A stretch of 45,972 bases of DNA from an uncultured Cyclobacteriaceae bacterium (GCA_905479015.1 CAJQKV010000004.1:1-45972), one strand, 5' to 3'. Positions 1 to 9,439 are shown, counted from the stretch's first letter. A program made the numbers and translations. The notes: a model not told the origin generated them from the sequence alone.

Positions 1-96
1 GCTTAGAACTTAAAAAATAATAAAAGCTAATATTTTTATCAAGTACATAATAAATTTAATCAAAAGGGAAACTAACTTAAATTCCTTTAATTTGAC

Positions 97-115
97 TTAA
101 GAATCAAATTCTTAA
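97..115. repeat. Short inverted repeat upstream of the M49 gene
   Basis: A perfect 7-bp inverted repeat, TTAAGAA and TTCTTAA around a 5-nt spacer, lies 18 nt before the first start codon. It could be an operator half-site pair or a weak mRNA hairpin. The surrounding 132 bases are very AT-rich and such repeats arise by chance there, so the functional claim is weak. Confidence 0.25.
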
Positions 116-132
116 ACAACAATTCAAAAAAT

Positions 133-1761
133 ATGAATATCCGGCTTCCTTCCCTTTTACTTGTGATCTTGATGTCTTGTACGCCTGATGAAAAAAGATC
201 TTCGCCACAAACTTCTCAAAATCACCCTTTAACTGCCAAATACACACCGGTCCAACTCACCGCAGATCTGAGTAATCTGAGTGAAAAACAAAAACGTATT
301 ATTGTTAAGCTGATAGAAGCGGCAAAAATAATGGATGACCTATTTTGGTATGAAGCCTATGGCGATAAAGAAGAAGCCTTGAGTTTGGCTACGACCGATG
401 AACTCAGAAAACTCATTCATATTAACTATGGTCCTTGGGATCGCTTGGCAGGTAACCAGCCGTTTATCGATCAAGTAAAACCAAAGCCCTTGGGGGCTAA
501 TTTTTATCCAAAGGACCTCACAAAAGAAGAATTCGAAGCTTCTAATTTAGTAGATAAAACATCTATGTATACCTTCATCAGAAGAGACAGTACCGGTGCG
601 CTCATCTCAATTCCTTACCATCAAATGTTCTCAAAGCAAGTACAAAAAGTGGCGCTAATTTTGAAAGAATGTGCGCAAATAACTGAGAATAAAGCTTTCA
701 GCCACTATTTGACCCTAAGGGCCGATGCTTTTCTTACTGATGAGTATCAACCTTCTGATTTTGCCTGGATGGATATGAAGTCCAACCCGCTAGATGTCGT
801 GATGGGTCCCATCGAAAATTATGAAGATGCCTTATACAATTATAAAGCAGCCCACGAAGCTTATGTTTTGATCAAAGACTTAGATTGGAGTGCTAGACTT
901 GATAAATATGTGAGCTACTTGCCCGAACTCCAAAAAGGAATACCGGTTCCTGAAGCATACAAAAAAGAACAACCCGGATCCAATGCCGATCTCAATGCCT
1001 ATGACGTCGTTTACTATGCGGGGGATTGCAATGCGGGATCCAAAACCATCGCTATCAACCTGCCCAATGATGAAGAGGTGCAATTAAAAAATGGATCTCG
1101 AAGATTACAACTAAAAAATGCCATGCGGGCCAAATATGAAAAAATTCTGCTGCCGATTGCTGAAAATTTGATCGACCCAGAGCAACGACCGCTGATTACT
1201 TTTGATGCGTTTTTTGCCAATACTATGTTTCATGAAGTGGCCCACGGACTGGGTATTAAAAATACCCTCAACGGTAGCGGAACGGTACGGGCTGCTTTGA
1301 AAGAACATTATTCTGCCCTAGAGGAAGGTAAAGCAGATGTATTAGGCCTTTACATGATTACACAACTTCATCAAAAAGGAGAAATATCCGATGATCTGAA
1401 TAACTACTATGTCACTTTCATGACAAGTATATTTAGATCGGTTCGGTTCGGGGCTTCTTCAGCTCATGGCCGAGCCAATATGATTCGATTTAATTTTTTC
1501 AAAGAACGAGGTGCCTTCACCAAAAACAATGAGACCGGTTATTATAAGGTGAATTTTAATAAAATGAAATTAGCGATGAATGGGCTTTCTGAAAAAATTC
1601 TTACGTTCCAAGGTAATGGAGATTATCAAGGTGTGACCGACTGGGTTTCCGAAAAAGCCCATATTGACGCGGACCTCCAGCTTGATCTTGACCGGCTAAC
1701 TACAAAAGGAATTCCTGTAGATATTGTCTTCGAGCAAGGCGTAGCCGTGCTTGGTTTATAA
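133..1761 (+). CDS. Lipoprotein zinc metallopeptidase related to dipeptidyl-peptidase III (M49-like)
   Basis: This is a 542-residue predicted lipoprotein with a short hydrophobic N-terminus and lipobox LMSC (Cys16), so it is probably anchored in the cell envelope. The zinc site is visible as HEVAH at residues 367-371, followed by EEGKAD at 397-402, which matches the second-motif style (EExxA[DE]) of dipeptidyl-peptidase III. Classical M49 enzymes carry HExxxH with one extra residue; here the spacing is the ordinary HExxH. Activity on peptides is therefore inferred, and database names such as 'Zn-dependent hydrolase' would fit equally. The gene stands 12 nt upstream of the deiodinase-like gene and may be cotranscribed with it. 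The start is the first ATG of the frame and gives a proper signal peptide. Confidence 0.75.
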   Translation: MNIRLPSLLLVILMSCTPDEKRSSPQTSQNHPLTAKYTPVQLTADLSNLSEKQKRIIVKLIEAAKIMDDLFWYEAYGDKEEALSLATTDELRKLIHINYGPWDRLAGNQPFIDQVKPKPLGANFYPKDLTKEEFEASNLVDKTSMYTFIRRDSTGALISIPYHQMFSKQVQKVALILKECAQITENKAFSHYLTLRADAFLTDEYQPSDFAWMDMKSNPLDVVMGPIENYEDALYNYKAAHEAYVLIKDLDWSARLDKYVSYLPELQKGIPVPEAYKKEQPGSNADLNAYDVVYYAGDCNAGSKTIAINLPNDEEVQLKNGSRRLQLKNAMRAKYEKILLPIAENLIDPEQRPLITFDAFFANTMFHEVAHGLGIKNTLNGSGTVRAALKEHYSALEEGKADVLGLYMITQLHQKGEISDDLNNYYVTFMTSIFRSVRFGASSAHGRANMIRFNFFKERGAFTKNNETGYYKVNFNKMKLAMNGLSEKILTFQGNGDYQGVTDWVSEKAHIDADLQLDLDRLTTKGIPVDIVFEQGVAVLGL

Positions 1762-1773
1762 AAAATAAATGCA

Positions 1774-2454
1774 ATGGAAGAAACAAAAAAAATCAATGGA
1801 TTTAAGCATCTAAGATATACAGCTCCAAAATATTCCAAAGAGGTGATGGAGCAAAAATCTCTCGAATTTTATGAGTCAATGAATCAAAGACGAACCGTTC
1901 GAGATCTCTCCTCTGAACCCATTGATAAATCTATTATTGATCGCTTGCTACAAACGGCATCAACCGCTCCTTCGGGGGCACACAAACAACCATGGACTTT
2001 TTGTGCCATTTCTTCCGCCTCCTTAAAAAAAGAAATAAGAAAAGCTGCCGAAGCAGAAGAAAAAGAAAGCTACGATCATCGGATGTCTGATCGATGGTTG
2101 AATGATTTGAAACCCATGGCTACCGATTGGCACAAGCCGTTTCTAGAAAATGCCCCATGGCTAATCGTTGTATTTAAGCAGGCCTACCAGCTGGATCAAA
2201 AGGAAAAGCAAAACAATTATTATGTAAATGAAAGTGTAGGCATCGCTTGTGGTCTACTGATTACCGCCATACATCAGGTAGGATTGGCTACCTTGACGCA
2301 TACGCCCAGCCCAATGGCTTTTTTAACAAAAATTCTAAACCGCCCAAAAAATGAGCGTCCCTTTCTCTTACTACCTGTCGGGTATGCTGCTGAATACGCT
2401 TATGTTCCTGATTTGAAGAGAAAACCCCTTAAAGAAGTGGCCGTCTATTATTAA
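1774..2454 (+). CDS. Iodotyrosine deiodinase-like nitroreductase-family flavoprotein
   Basis: This 226-residue FMN enzyme belongs to the nitroreductase superfamily. It shows NQRRTVRDLS near residue 37 and the PSGAHKQPWTF block that contacts FMN, both typical of the iodotyrosine deiodinase branch rather than general nitroreductases. The active-site lid residues that bind the zwitterion of halotyrosine in IYD (Glu, Tyr, Lys) appear to be present as Glu96, Tyr100 and Lys121, with the family spacing of 4 and 21. The close match in length and motifs to characterised bacterial IYD proteins is from memory of the family. The expected reaction is reductive removal of halide from halotyrosines using FMNH2; the bacterial physiological role is unclear. 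No signal peptide is seen, so it is cytoplasmic. Confidence 0.82.
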   Translation: MEETKKINGFKHLRYTAPKYSKEVMEQKSLEFYESMNQRRTVRDLSSEPIDKSIIDRLLQTASTAPSGAHKQPWTFCAISSASLKKEIRKAAEAEEKESYDHRMSDRWLNDLKPMATDWHKPFLENAPWLIVVFKQAYQLDQKEKQNNYYVNESVGIACGLLITAIHQVGLATLTHTPSPMAFLTKILNRPKNERPFLLLPVGYAAEYAYVPDLKRKPLKEVAVYY

Positions 2455-2502
2455 CCTGTAGGGTCTGCGAAAATATAAATCCTTCTGTAAGTAAATCTGA
2501 GA

Positions 2503-3981
2503 TTAATCGGCCATTTCAGTATAAACACCCTCTCGGTAAGCGCGACAATACATGGCTTCAGTGAGTACCTTTGGCTTCATGATAGATTTATTCAAAAGCA
2601 TCCTACAACATTCTTGAATGCCTTCAATGATCGAAGGGTGAGGATGAATCAATTCAGCCAATTCTTCTATACCCCTACCATCAGAGATCAACAAAGCAAT
2701 GGCTTGTATCGCACTTGATGAATGTTGCCCAACGACCCGCATGCCTAAGATTTTGTGATCATTTTCACCAATAATAATTTTGATAAATCCTTCGGTATTC
2801 CTCATGGCAACGGCTCTCGGTATACAACCATAATCTAAGCTTGCCACCCGATAATTAAGACCTGCTTGTTGTGCTTGCAGTTCGTTCATTCCCACACCAG
2901 AAACTTCAGGAGCCAAAAACATAATGGTCGAAATATTCTCATAGGTGAGCGGTCGACTCGGCTCACCAAAAATGCGTTCAACTGCATATCTTCCTTCTAA
3001 TTCACCTACGTTAACTAGAGAGATATCCGCGGTTATGTCACCTACTGCATAAATATTTGAAACACTGGTCTGGGTCAATTCATCCACAATACCCCTATTA
3101 TTGACTTCCAAGCCCAATGATTCATCTATGAGGTTTTCGTAGTTGGGTACGCGACCCACTGAAATCAAGGCCTTCTCAACGTCAAACACTTCGGTAGAAC
3201 CATCGGTATATTCAAGATTGTATTGAACAGCACCCTCGACAACCTTCATGTCTGTTAGGCGTGAATTTCTATGAATCAATACGCCACGTTCTTCTAAACT
3301 TTTTTCTACCACCCGAACCACATCCTCGTCCTCAAAAGGTAAAATACGATCTCCCTTGTCTATCAAATGCACTTTGGTTTTACCAAAGCCCGAAAAAATG
3401 GTAGCAAATTCACATCCAATCACACCAGCACCCAAGATGACGATACTTTTGGGGAATTTATTCATTTTGGGCAGCCCATCACTGGTCATCACAATTTCTT
3501 CATCTATGGGTAAATGAGGCAATTTCCTGGGACGACTGCCCGTCGCCAATATGATATAATCTGCCTCTAACTCTTGAGTAGTTCCCTCACTCTCGACAGC
3601 GACACTATTTTTTGAAACTACCTTCGCCGATCCCTCAATGTATTCAAAAAAATCACTCTCTAGGGCTATATTAATTTGATCCATATGATTTTGTAATTGA
3701 TTTACACGCCCATCAAGGGCTGTATTGACCTCATCATTGATCTGATCCATTTGAAAGTCTAAATCATGTACATTCAAACCTGAACCCTGCGTTCTAAGCA
3801 TGGATGCCGTGGTAGAAATTTCCCACAAAGTTTTACTCCAGAGCGCACCATTGTGAATGCCCGCTCCACCCAATTTATCTTTTTCTATTAAGGCTACTTT
3901 CTTTTTAAAATCAACTGCGCGCATGGCTGCAGCATATCCTGCCGGTCCGGCACCTATAACAATTACATCGAACTTTTTCAT
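2503..3981 (-). CDS. Dihydrolipoamide dehydrogenase-like FAD/NAD oxidoreductase lacking the redox disulfide
   Basis: This 492-residue pyridine nucleotide-disulfide oxidoreductase-fold protein has an N-terminal FAD dinucleotide site GAGPAGYAAA (10-19), a central NAD site with GAGVIGCEFA, and the C-terminal dimerisation domain with HPHPS...E (His448/Glu453), the usual base pair of lipoamide dehydrogenase. The segment that should read GGTCLNVGC reads GGAGIHNGA (38-46): both redox cysteines are replaced, by Gly41 and Ala46. It therefore cannot use the classical dithiol mechanism and may be a transhydrogenase- or diaphorase-like enzyme. It is the last gene of the trp-phh-his operon, 28 nt after hisIE. 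No E2 or E3-linked complex genes are nearby. Confidence 0.8.
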   Translation of the reverse strand: MKKFDVIVIGAGPAGYAAAMRAVDFKKKVALIEKDKLGGAGIHNGALWSKTLWEISTTASMLRTQGSGLNVHDLDFQMDQINDEVNTALDGRVNQLQNHMDQINIALESDFFEYIEGSAKVVSKNSVAVESEGTTQELEADYIILATGSRPRKLPHLPIDEEIVMTSDGLPKMNKFPKSIVILGAGVIGCEFATIFSGFGKTKVHLIDKGDRILPFEDEDVVRVVEKSLEERGVLIHRNSRLTDMKVVEGAVQYNLEYTDGSTEVFDVEKALISVGRVPNYENLIDESLGLEVNNRGIVDELTQTSVSNIYAVGDITADISLVNVGELEGRYAVERIFGEPSRPLTYENISTIMFLAPEVSGVGMNELQAQQAGLNYRVASLDYGCIPRAVAMRNTEGFIKIIIGENDHKILGMRVVGQHSSSAIQAIALLISDGRGIEELAELIHPHPSIIEGIQECCRMLLNKSIMKPKVLTEAMYCRAYREGVYTEMAD

Positions 3982-4009
3982 GGTTAAAAAATGAATGTTT
4001 AAATATGGT

Positions 4010-4612
4010 TTACTTCTTTGAATGTCTTTCTTTCAGCTCATCAATGATCATTTTAAAGGGTATTTCTTTGGCTTCAAGCAGGACCAAATAATGATAAAAT
4101 AAATCGGCCGCCTCTCCGATAAAAAGAGCTTGATCATCATCTTTGGCCTCAATCACCAACTCTACGGCTTCTTCTCCTACTTTTTGCGCAATTTTATTGA
4201 TGCCCTTATGAAATAAATCAGCTGTATAACTTTCATCGGGTGCTGACTTTTTACGTAATGAAATTACACTTTCAAGATACTTAATAAATTTTGTAGGATC
4301 TTCATTGGTTTCGCCAAAACAAGTGTCCGTACCGGTATGACAAGTAGGTCCTTTGGGATTTGCTTTGATCAGTAGCGTATCGTCATCACAGTCCGGAATG
4401 ATTGCTACAACCTCTAAAAAATTTCCAGAAGTCTCCCCTTTGATCCATAGCCTAGATTTACTCCTACTATAAAATGTTACCTGTCCAGAAGCACGCGTTG
4501 CCGCCAAAGCCTCAGCATTCATAAAGCCTACCATAAGTACTTTATCGGTTTGAGCATCTTGAATGACCGCAGGTAACAAACCATCGAATTTGGTAAAGTC
4601 TAATGCCTTCAT
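4010..4612 (-). CDS. hisIE: Bifunctional phosphoribosyl-AMP cyclohydrolase / phosphoribosyl-ATP pyrophosphatase
   Basis: The 200-residue fusion carries out the second and third steps of histidine synthesis. The N-terminal HisI half has the zinc/magnesium signature [19 protein letters not shown] followed by TGTDTCF (about 75-100). The C-terminal HisE half (about 110-200) has the helical MazG-like region with [14 protein letters not shown]. Length matches the usual fused enzyme. The first ATG overlaps the hisF stop by 4 nt (ATGA), indicating translational coupling. The his genes in this window are hisH, hisA, hisF and hisIE only; hisG, hisD, hisC and hisB must lie elsewhere. Confidence 0.96.
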   Translation of the reverse strand: MKALDFTKFDGLLPAVIQDAQTDKVLMVGFMNAEALAATRASGQVTFYSRSKSRLWIKGETSGNFLEVVAIIPDCDDDTLLIKANPKGPTCHTGTDTCFGETNEDPTKFIKYLESVISLRKKSAPDESYTADLFHKGINKIAQKVGEEAVELVIEAKDDDQALFIGEAADLFYHYLVLLEAKEIPFKMIIDELKERHSKK

Positions 4613-5364
4613 AATCTTATTGAAATATTATTCATACTTAAATATTTTTTTAAATCATTTATCTCAATTTCTTTAAAATGAAATATACTCGCGGCCAGGG
4701 CCGCATCGGCATACCCGTTGGCAAAAATATCAAGAAAATGTTCATTTTGTCCACCTCCTCCAGAAGCGATCACCGGTACCGTTACATTTTGGGAAACTTG
4801 TTGCGTCAAGGCAACATCAAATCCCGTTTTGGTCCCATCTTTATCCATCGAGGTAAGTAATATTTCACCTGCACCCCTTTGGGTCACTTCTTGGGCCCAT
4901 TGCAAGGTCTTGAGCGTTGTTGATTGCGTTCCTCCATGGGTATGTACACAAGAAACTTCCCCATCATTTCGAGCATCGATGGCTACCATGATACATTGTG
5001 AACCAAAGTTAGCCGCCAATTCATCAATTAAATCAGGCCGTATGACCGCTGCTGAATTAATTGATATCTTATCAGCCCCGGCCCCTAATAAGGCAGAAAC
5101 GTCAGAGAGTGAGGATATTCCTCCCCCCACTGTGAAGGGTATATTTACTTTTTGAGCCACCTGTCGAACCACTTCTAAAAGCGTCTTGCGCCCCTCAAGG
5201 GTAGCACTGATATCAAGAAAAACTAATTCATCTGCGCCTTCATCAGCATAGCGAGCCGCCAATTCAACCGGATCTCCTGCATCACGTAAATTACCAAAGT
5301 TGATGCCCTTGACCGTACGCCCATCTTTAACATCTAAACAGGGTATGATTCTTTTGGTCAACAT
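4609..5364 (-). CDS. hisF: Imidazole glycerol phosphate synthase cyclase subunit
   Basis: This 251-residue (beta/alpha)8 barrel has the HisF signature [15 protein letters not shown] at the N-terminus. Catalytic acids Asp11 and Asp130 occupy the positions expected for HisF. With HisH it converts PRFAR plus ammonia into imidazole glycerol phosphate and AICAR in the cytoplasm. It overlaps hisA by 7 nt and hisIE by 4 nt, which supports the chosen start and coupled translation. Confidence 0.97.
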   Translation of the reverse strand: MLTKRIIPCLDVKDGRTVKGINFGNLRDAGDPVELAARYADEGADELVFLDISATLEGRKTLLEVVRQVAQKVNIPFTVGGGISSLSDVSALLGAGADKISINSAAVIRPDLIDELAANFGSQCIMVAIDARNDGEVSCVHTHGGTQSTTLKTLQWAQEVTQRGAGEILLTSMDKDGTKTGFDVALTQQVSQNVTVPVIASGGGGQNEHFLDIFANGYADAALAASIFHFKEIEINDLKKYLSMNNISIRL

Positions 5365-6077
5365 GAAAAAAGGGCCAATTGATCCAAAGTAACCTTGCCT
5401 TCATAAATGGCTTTGCCGGTAATGGCACCATACATTCCCATATCTTTTAATTTTTCTAAATCCGAAATTCCGGTCACTCCCCCACTGGCAATTAAATGAA
5501 TACTTGGATGGCGCTTAAGTATTTTTTTATACAAATCAAAAGATGGACCCAGCATCATGCCATCCTTAGAAATATCAGTACAAATCACATATTTAATACC
5601 TTTCCCAACATAAAAGTCAAGAAATTCCTCCAAACCGATGGCACTAGCCTTTTGCCATCCCGAAACCATGATTTGATCATTCAAAGTATCCGCACCCAGA
5701 ATGATTTGATCAGGACCAAATTCCTCCAACCATGAAAGAAATTCTGACTGATCATTCGCAGCGATAGAACCTCCTGTGACCTGTGCTGCGCCATGATTAA
5801 ATACCTTTATCAAATCCGCTCGAGTTTTTACCCCACCACCAAAGTCTACTTGAAGCGAGGTCTGATCAGTGATCTCTTTAAGTATCGATAAATTGACAAC
5901 ATTTTTCGCCTTTGCTCCATCTAAATCCACCAGATGTAGCCGTTTGATCCCAGCTTCTTCAAACGATTTAGCGACCGCTATGGGATCTTCATGATATAAT
6001 TTCTTCCGCGAGTAGTCTCCTTTTTCCAATCGAACGCATTGCCCGTTAATAATATCAATTGCAGGGATAATTTCCAT
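5358..6077 (-). CDS. hisA: ProFAR isomerase
   Basis: This 239-residue TIM barrel isomerises ProFAR to PRFAR, the fourth histidine step. The N-terminus [17 protein letters not shown] and the phosphate-binding segments [11 protein letters not shown] and [11 protein letters not shown] are typical; Asp8 and Asp130 are the general acid/base candidates. Length is normal for the family. It starts 1 nt after the hisH stop and its stop overlaps the hisF start, in the order H-A-F-IE seen in many bacteria. Confidence 0.96.
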   Translation of the reverse strand: MEIIPAIDIINGQCVRLEKGDYSRKKLYHEDPIAVAKSFEEAGIKRLHLVDLDGAKAKNVVNLSILKEITDQTSLQVDFGGGVKTRADLIKVFNHGAAQVTGGSIAANDQSEFLSWLEEFGPDQIILGADTLNDQIMVSGWQKASAIGLEEFLDFYVGKGIKYVICTDISKDGMMLGPSFDLYKKILKRHPSIHLIASGGVTGISDLEKLKDMGMYGAITGKAIYEGKVTLDQLALFSC

Positions 6078-6078
6078 A

Positions 6079-6660
6079 TTATATTTTTAAAAAATTGTCA
6101 AGTATTTGAATCCCGCAGTCCGCACTTTTCTCAGGGTGTGGTTGAATAGCATAAAAGTTGTTTTTTTGCAGCGCTACACTAAAATTATTACCATATTCCG
6201 CTTGGGCCATCGTTTGCTCGCAAATATTGACATAATAACTATGTACAAAATAGAGGTAATCCTGTTCCTTGATCTCGGCAAATAATACACCAGACAATTG
6301 CGTGATGTTATTCCAACCCATATGAGGAATTTTAAAACTTCCCTCAAAGCGCTTTACCTTCGCATCCATTATTCCAAGACAAGCGGTATCATTTTCTTCG
6401 GTGTGGCTGCACATAAGTTGCATGCCCAAACAGATACCTAGGACGGGTTGCCTTAGTTGAGTCAACACGCGATCTAGTTTTTTATCCTTCAAATAATTCA
6501 TGGCTGAACGGGCCTCACCTTGTCCTGGAAATATTATTTTGTCCGCCTGTTGAATTTCTTCATGATCATCCGTAACCGTAGGATCTATACCCAACCTATT
6601 CAAGGCAAATTCAAGAGATTGAACATTGCCAGCATTGTATTTGATGATGACAACTTTCAT
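6079..6660 (-). CDS. hisH: Imidazole glycerol phosphate synthase glutamine amidotransferase subunit
   Basis: This 193-residue class I glutamine amidotransferase has its nucleophile Cys77 in GICLGMQ and partners His175 and Glu177 in QPHPEKS. It supplies ammonia to HisF through the barrel. The start overlaps the stop of a 22-codon bridging ORF as ATGA (bases 6657-6660), which suggests that initiation here is by coupling to that small ORF rather than from a free ribosome site. Confidence 0.96.
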   Translation of the reverse strand: MKVVIIKYNAGNVQSLEFALNRLGIDPTVTDDHEEIQQADKIIFPGQGEARSAMNYLKDKKLDRVLTQLRQPVLGICLGMQLMCSHTEENDTACLGIMDAKVKRFEGSFKIPHMGWNNITQLSGVLFAEIKEQDYLYFVHSYYVNICEQTMAQAEYGNNFSVALQKNNFYAIQPHPEKSADCGIQILDNFLKI

Positions 6661-6725
6661 TTATTATTTGTGAATAATGTTAGTTCGTTAATTTTTAAAA
6701 GCCAAAATAATCGGTACCACTTCAT
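6657..6725 (-). CDS. 22-codon bridging ORF between phhA and hisH
   Basis: The only sizeable gap inside the operon is filled exactly by an ATG-initiated frame encoding MKWYRLFWLLKINELTLFTN followed by NK. It starts one base after the phhA stop (TAA, A, ATG) and its TGA overlaps the hisH ATG. Such a frame can carry terminating ribosomes from phhA to hisH. The start of the peptide is unusually aromatic (W3, Y4, F7, W8), so stalling in response to charged aromatic tRNA is possible but unproven. It may also simply be fortuitous; the exact junctions at both ends are the argument for function. Confidence 0.45.
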   Translation of the reverse strand: MKWYRLFWLLKINELTLFTNNK

Positions 6726-6726
6726 T

Positions 6727-7452
6727 TTAATTACCTTTATCAAATAGGAGATTCATCTTTCTTGTCAATGCTGGAATCACATCATACAACTGCTCATAGG
6801 ATGAAATGATAACGTAAACTTCTTGAAATACATCTTTTCGAAAATTAAGATGCATAATTCTTTCCAAATCAAAATCGAACCGAGAAGCCTCCTCGGATAA
6901 ACAATGCGCAGTTTCCCCTAAGGAAGATAGGATACCTGCTCCATAAATCTTCAATTGACCCTGCTCTCTAATCAGTCCAAATTCTACTGTAAACCAGTAA
7001 ATCCTTGTGAGTACTTCTATAGCAGCAGCATTATTGAAATAAGTCAAGCCTAATTGACTCAATCCCAATAAAAATTTAACGAAAAAGGCATCGGTAAGCA
7101 AGGGCACATGCGCAAACACATCATGAAACATGTCGGGTTCCTCTAAATAATCTAGTGATGATTTTTTACGCAACCAAGTGGTCGCAGGAAATTTTTGATT
7201 AGACAATAATTCAAAAAACGTACGGTCCGGAATCAACCCTGGAACGACGACCAGCTCCCATTGAGTCAATGACTGCAGTTTTTCATTGACTTTTTTGAAT
7301 CGTGGGATTTCGTCAGCACGAAAACCAATCGCTTTTAGGCCTTCCAAATAGGTCACACTTGCCGACTTTTGCAATTGCTGTACCTGTCGAATGTACAGCA
7401 GCTGCCAAACTTCAAAATCCTCTGCTTCATATCGTTCATATTCCTGCTGCAT
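6727..7452 (-). CDS. phhA: Phenylalanine-4-hydroxylase, monomeric bacterial type
   Basis: This 241-residue non-heme iron, pterin-dependent hydroxylase converts phenylalanine to tyrosine. The iron ligands are visible: His110 and His115 in PDMFHDVFAHVPLL and Glu157 in YWFTVEFGL. The start is placed at 7452, 10 nt after the trpA stop; a longer frame to 7506 would overlap trpA by 44 nt and adds residues not expected for the family. No regulatory ACT domain is present, as in other bacterial enzymes. Its position between trpA and the his genes is unusual and suggests a biosynthetic role as a tyrosine source, although a catabolic role cannot be excluded. A pterin recycling gene (phhB) is not in the window. 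Confidence 0.94.
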   Translation of the reverse strand: MQQEYERYEAEDFEVWQLLYIRQVQQLQKSASVTYLEGLKAIGFRADEIPRFKKVNEKLQSLTQWELVVVPGLIPDRTFFELLSNQKFPATTWLRKKSSLDYLEEPDMFHDVFAHVPLLTDAFFVKFLLGLSQLGLTYFNNAAAIEVLTRIYWFTVEFGLIREQGQLKIYGAGILSSLGETAHCLSEEASRFDFDLERIMHLNFRKDVFQEVYVIISSYEQLYDVIPALTRKMNLLFDKGN

Positions 7453-7462
7453 GATCGATTCG

Positions 7463-8236
7463 TTACGGGTTGATAATGGATCCAACAAACGAAGTGATGG
7501 CTTCATCGGAATCGTCTTTGTTCAATTGGTTGATAAAAGCACTACCTATGATCGCTCCTGATGCATATTGACACGCATTGTCAAAGGTTTCTTTATTTGA
7601 AATACCAAATCCTATCAATCTTTGAACGGATAGGTTCATCTTTTGAATGCGTTCAAAATAATCGATTTGGGCTTGAGAAACCTCTTGTTTGGCTCCGGTA
7701 ATACTTGCCGAAGATACCATGTAGATAAAGCCTTTAGAAGCTTCATTAATTTGCAAAACTCTTTTCTCAGAGGTTAGAGGAGTCATTAGAAATATATTGT
7801 ATATCCCATATTCCTCAAAAGTTACTTGGTACATTTCTGCATATTCTTGCATTGGCAAATCGGGTAAAATAACGCCATCAATACCTACTTCTTTGCAGTC
7901 CTGGCAAAATTTAGTAAACCCATACTGAAGAACAGGATTAATATAACCCATTAATATTACAGGAATTTTAATATGTTTTCTCAAATCCTGCAGTTGCCTC
8001 ATCAGCAACTTGAGTGACATCCCTGCATCTAAAGCTTTTTGAGATGAATCTTGAATGGTAGGTCCATCTGCAATAGGATCAGAATAAGGAATGCCTATTT
8101 CGATGATATCCACCCCTGCAGCCTCCAGAGTACGTGCAATTCTCAGAGTATCATTGATCTTTGGATAGCCTGCAGTGAAGTAAATGTTTAAAACCCCCTT
8201 CTTTTTCCTCGAAAAAACTTCATCAATTCTGTTCAT
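7463..8236 (-). CDS. trpA: Tryptophan synthase alpha subunit
   Basis: The 257-residue TIM barrel cleaves indole-3-glycerol phosphate to indole. Catalytic Glu46 in IIEIGIPYSDP and Asp57 in IADGPT have the expected 11-residue spacing, and the phosphate-binding part GFGISNKETF is present. It follows trpB after 12 nt, the usual B-A order, and the two products form the alpha2beta2 channelling complex. Confidence 0.97.
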   Translation of the reverse strand: MNRIDEVFSRKKKGVLNIYFTAGYPKINDTLRIARTLEAAGVDIIEIGIPYSDPIADGPTIQDSSQKALDAGMSLKLLMRQLQDLRKHIKIPVILMGYINPVLQYGFTKFCQDCKEVGIDGVILPDLPMQEYAEMYQVTFEEYGIYNIFLMTPLTSEKRVLQINEASKGFIYMVSSASITGAKQEVSQAQIDYFERIQKMNLSVQRLIGFGISNKETFDNACQYASGAIIGSAFINQLNKDDSDEAITSFVGSIINP

Positions 8237-8248
8237 AATCCAACCCTA

Positions 8249-9439
8249 TTAATATTTACCCCAAGTAATGTAGGTATCTAAATCTTTATCTCCTCTACCT
8301 GATACATTGATGACCACGACCTTATCTTTTACCTCAATTTTATCAAGCGCAGATATGGCATGCGCGGTTTCAATAGCAGGAATAATCCCTTCCAATCGGC
8401 TCAAGTCAATACCCGCATGCATGGCTTCCTCGTCGGTCACTGCACAAAAATGGGCTCTTCCTGAATCAAAAAGGTGGGCATGGATCGGTCCAATTCCTGG
8501 ATAATCTAATCCTGCCGAGATGGAATAGGGTTCTGTCACCTGCCCATCAGCGGTTTGCATCAATAGGGTTTTACTGCCATGAAGGACTCCCTCAGTGCCT
8601 AAAAAAGTTGTCGCTGCCGATTTTTTATTATCAATACCTAAACCGGCTGCCTCAGCAGCAATCAATTGCACCTCAGGCCGGTCTAAATAATGATAGAAAG
8701 CCCCTGCTGCATTGCTGCCTCCTCCGACGCAAGCAATAACCATATCTGGATGATCCCTGCCTATTTGTTCGTTGAGCTGATATTTGATCTCCTCACTGAT
8801 CACAGATTGAAATCTGGCTACTAAATCTGGATAAGGGTGGGGACCCACAACCGATCCAATAATGTAATGGGTATCGGTGGGGTGATTGATCCAATGTCTC
8901 ATGGCTTCATTGGTGGCATCTTTTAGGGTTTTACTCCCAGATTCAGCAGCACGAATCTCAGCACCTAAAATTTTCATTCGCTCTACATTGGGCCGTTGTC
9001 TCACCATATCCACAGCACCCATATAAATAATACATTCCATGCCCATCAAAGCACAAACGGTTGCGGTCGCAACGCCATGTTGCCCTGCTCCGGTTTCAGC
9101 GATGATCTTTTTTTTATTCAACGCCTTGGCCAATAAAATTTGACCAATGGTATTGTTGACTTTGTGCGCACCAGTATGACACAAATCTTCTCTTTTTAAG
9201 AATATTTGTGCTTGATATTTTTCAGACATGCGCTGAGCCAAATACAGGGGTGTGGGCCGGCCAACATAATCCTTTAATAGATAATCAAATTCTTTTTTAA
9301 AACTTGGCCTACTCGTTATCTCAAGATAATTTTCTTGAAGTTCTAATATATTTGGCAATAACATTTCGGGTACATAGGCCCCACCGAACTTCCCATAATA
9401 CCCTTTGCTATTTACTTTATAATTTTCCTTTGTTATCAT
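8249..9439 (-). CDS. trpB: Tryptophan synthase beta subunit
   Basis: This 396-residue PLP enzyme condenses indole with serine. The Schiff-base lysine is Lys93 in [11 protein letters not shown], and the PLP phosphate loop [12 protein letters not shown] is intact. The N-terminus [12 protein letters not shown] is typical of the TrpB1 type that partners TrpA. Length is normal. The start overlaps the trpF stop by 4 nt. Confidence 0.98.
   Translation of the reverse strand: MITKENYKVNSKGYYGKFGGAYVPEMLLPNILELQENYLEITSRPSFKKEFDYLLKDYVGRPTPLYLAQRMSEKYQAQIFLKREDLCHTGAHKVNNTIGQILLAKALNKKKIIAETGAGQHGVATATVCALMGMECIIYMGAVDMVRQRPNVERMKILGAEIRAAESGSKTLKDATNEAMRHWINHPTDTHYIIGSVVGPHPYPDLVARFQSVISEEIKYQLNEQIGRDHPDMVIACVGGGSNAAGAFYHYLDRPEVQLIAAEAAGLGIDNKKSAATTFLGTEGVLHGSKTLLMQTADGQVTEPYSISAGLDYPGIGPIHAHLFDSGRAHFCAVTDEEAMHAGIDLSRLEGIIPAIETAHAISALDKIEVKDKVVVINVSGRGDKDLDTYITWGKY

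Noticed and set aside
4718-5155. A 145-codon plus-strand reading frame opposite hisF
   Set aside because: It lies entirely antisense to a clearly conserved HisF; the product has no family features and no promoter.
7453-7506. Longer start for phenylalanine hydroxylase overlapping trpA by 44 nt
   Set aside because: The ATG at 7452 gives the family's normal N-terminus and a 10-nt gap typical of this operon.
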